DNA from: an uncultured bacterium
GTDB lineage: Bacteria; Actinomycetota; Aquicultoria; SKW223; CALKMS01
DNA: 5,581 bases
Assembly (NCBI GenBank): GCA_938091145.1
Contig: CALKMS010000002.1
Span: forward strand, 1-5,581
Direction of reading: 5' to 3'
The translations under genes and the position numbers were made by a program. The notes beneath the pieces are model-generated. The model did not search any database. It saw only the letters and a program-made list of their open reading frames with translations, and was not told the DNA's origin. Within the stretch, counting starts at the first letter, position 1. Each line of letters starts with the position of its first letter. This document shows, piece after piece, positions 5,239 to 5,581 of this stretch.

Positions 5239-5581
5239 TTACGGTGCTAGATTAGAGCGGTAATAATTAAACCTTCCGGTTGAACTCTTCCAGAAAAGAA
5301 GGGGAGGAGCAAATGATGTGCCAGAAGAAATAAAGCAACGGAAACCAGAAGTCCTGCCACCATAATTAAAAAAGACTACGGCATCTACTTTACCATCAGC
5401 ATTTAGATCGCCAGCCGAAAGAGTTCCTTTGCGAGCATCGAAGCCACCGGTTGAACTTTTCCACCAGAGTTTTGAAGAGAAGGAAGAGCCAGATGATAAG
5501 AAAGCAAAAAGACCTGTGGTTTTGTTTCCGTAATCATAGAGCACAATGGCGTCAGCTTTCCCATCTTTGTTGACATCGCCA
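5239..5581 (-). CDS. VCBS/FG-GAP repeat protein, C-terminal part (runs off window)
   Basis: The reading frame is open to the right edge, so the true start lies outside; GTG at 5544 is an internal valine. The visible 114 residues are two repeats of about 56 residues. Each opens with a calcium-loop motif (GDVNKDGKAD, GDLNADGKVD; pattern D-x-N-x-D-G-x-x-D), continues with a hydrophobic strand and YG (IVLYDYGNKTTG, VVFFNYGGRTSG), then F-x-SSG-S/T-SF, and closes with WKSSTG-x-F. This is the blade pattern of VCBS/FG-GAP beta-propeller proteins, usually exported and cell-surface bound. The protein ends at a repeat boundary, just where another GD-x-N loop would start, with no visible anchor. A terminator follows at 5210-5176. 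Family confident; ligand and total size unknown. Confidence 0.85.
   Translation of the reverse strand, partial: GDVNKDGKADAIVLYDYGNKTTGLFAFLSSGSSFSSKLWWKSSTGGFDARKGTLSAGDLNADGKVDAVVFFNYGGRTSGFRCFISSGTSFAPPLLFWKSSTGRFNYYRSNLAP

Noticed and set aside
70..5581. TGA reassigned to an amino acid
   Set aside because: The main genes end in TAA or TAG, but none has an internal TGA and all run full length; absence of TGA stops in so few AT-rich genes is expected by chance.

Overview
The window is AT-rich bacterial DNA (roughly 35-40% GC by eye). It carries six recognisable protein genes, one further small candidate gene, and two intergenic stretches with clear symmetric structure. Two genes start with TTG. 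The stops I checked are TAA or TAG. The gene mix fits a low-GC, probably uncultured bacterial lineage: a reduced CcmF-type cytochrome c maturation protein, a lipid kinase with an AcuC-type deacetylase, and a VCBS-repeat surface protein. I cannot name the phylum from sequence alone.

Layout. Positions 70-1636 (+) hold two overlapping membrane-protein genes that together match the two halves of the heme-handling protein CcmF, but shortened and with a degenerate WWD heme motif. Converging on them with a 2-base gap is a minus-strand operon: an ArsR-family regulator (1930-2205) followed by a thioredoxin/glutaredoxin-fold protein with a single cysteine (1639-1896). The operon has a good sigma70-type promoter (TTGAAT, 17 bp, TATAAT) and a 22-bp perfect palindrome over the predicted transcription start, which suggests autoregulation. 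Redox handling may connect this operon with the cytochrome genes, but that is inference.

A 230-base intergenic gap follows, with a 14-bp palindrome and a possible leader hairpin. Next comes a plus-strand pair: a diacylglycerol-kinase-family lipid kinase (2436-3368) and a class I/II histone-deacetylase-fold enzyme of the AcuC type (3361-4479). They overlap by 8 bases and the second has a strong Shine-Dalgarno inside the first, so they are almost certainly co-translated.

From 4480 to 5238 no large gene is present. The stretch holds weak hairpins after acuC, a repeat-rich block with mini-inverted-repeat character (4557-4720), a small minus-strand ORF with a good ribosome binding site (4754-4933), a 20-bp perfect palindrome just upstream of it (4959-4978) with a degenerate copy exactly 60 bp away, and a terminator for the minus-strand gene at the right edge. 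That gene (5239 to beyond 5581) is the C-terminal end of a VCBS/FG-GAP repeat protein with two calcium-loop repeats of about 56 residues.

The most unusual items are the split, pared-down CcmF-like pair and the palindrome-controlled small ORF. The small ORF ends in a slippery T TTA AAA heptamer that would fuse it to a membrane-like tail in the -1 frame.
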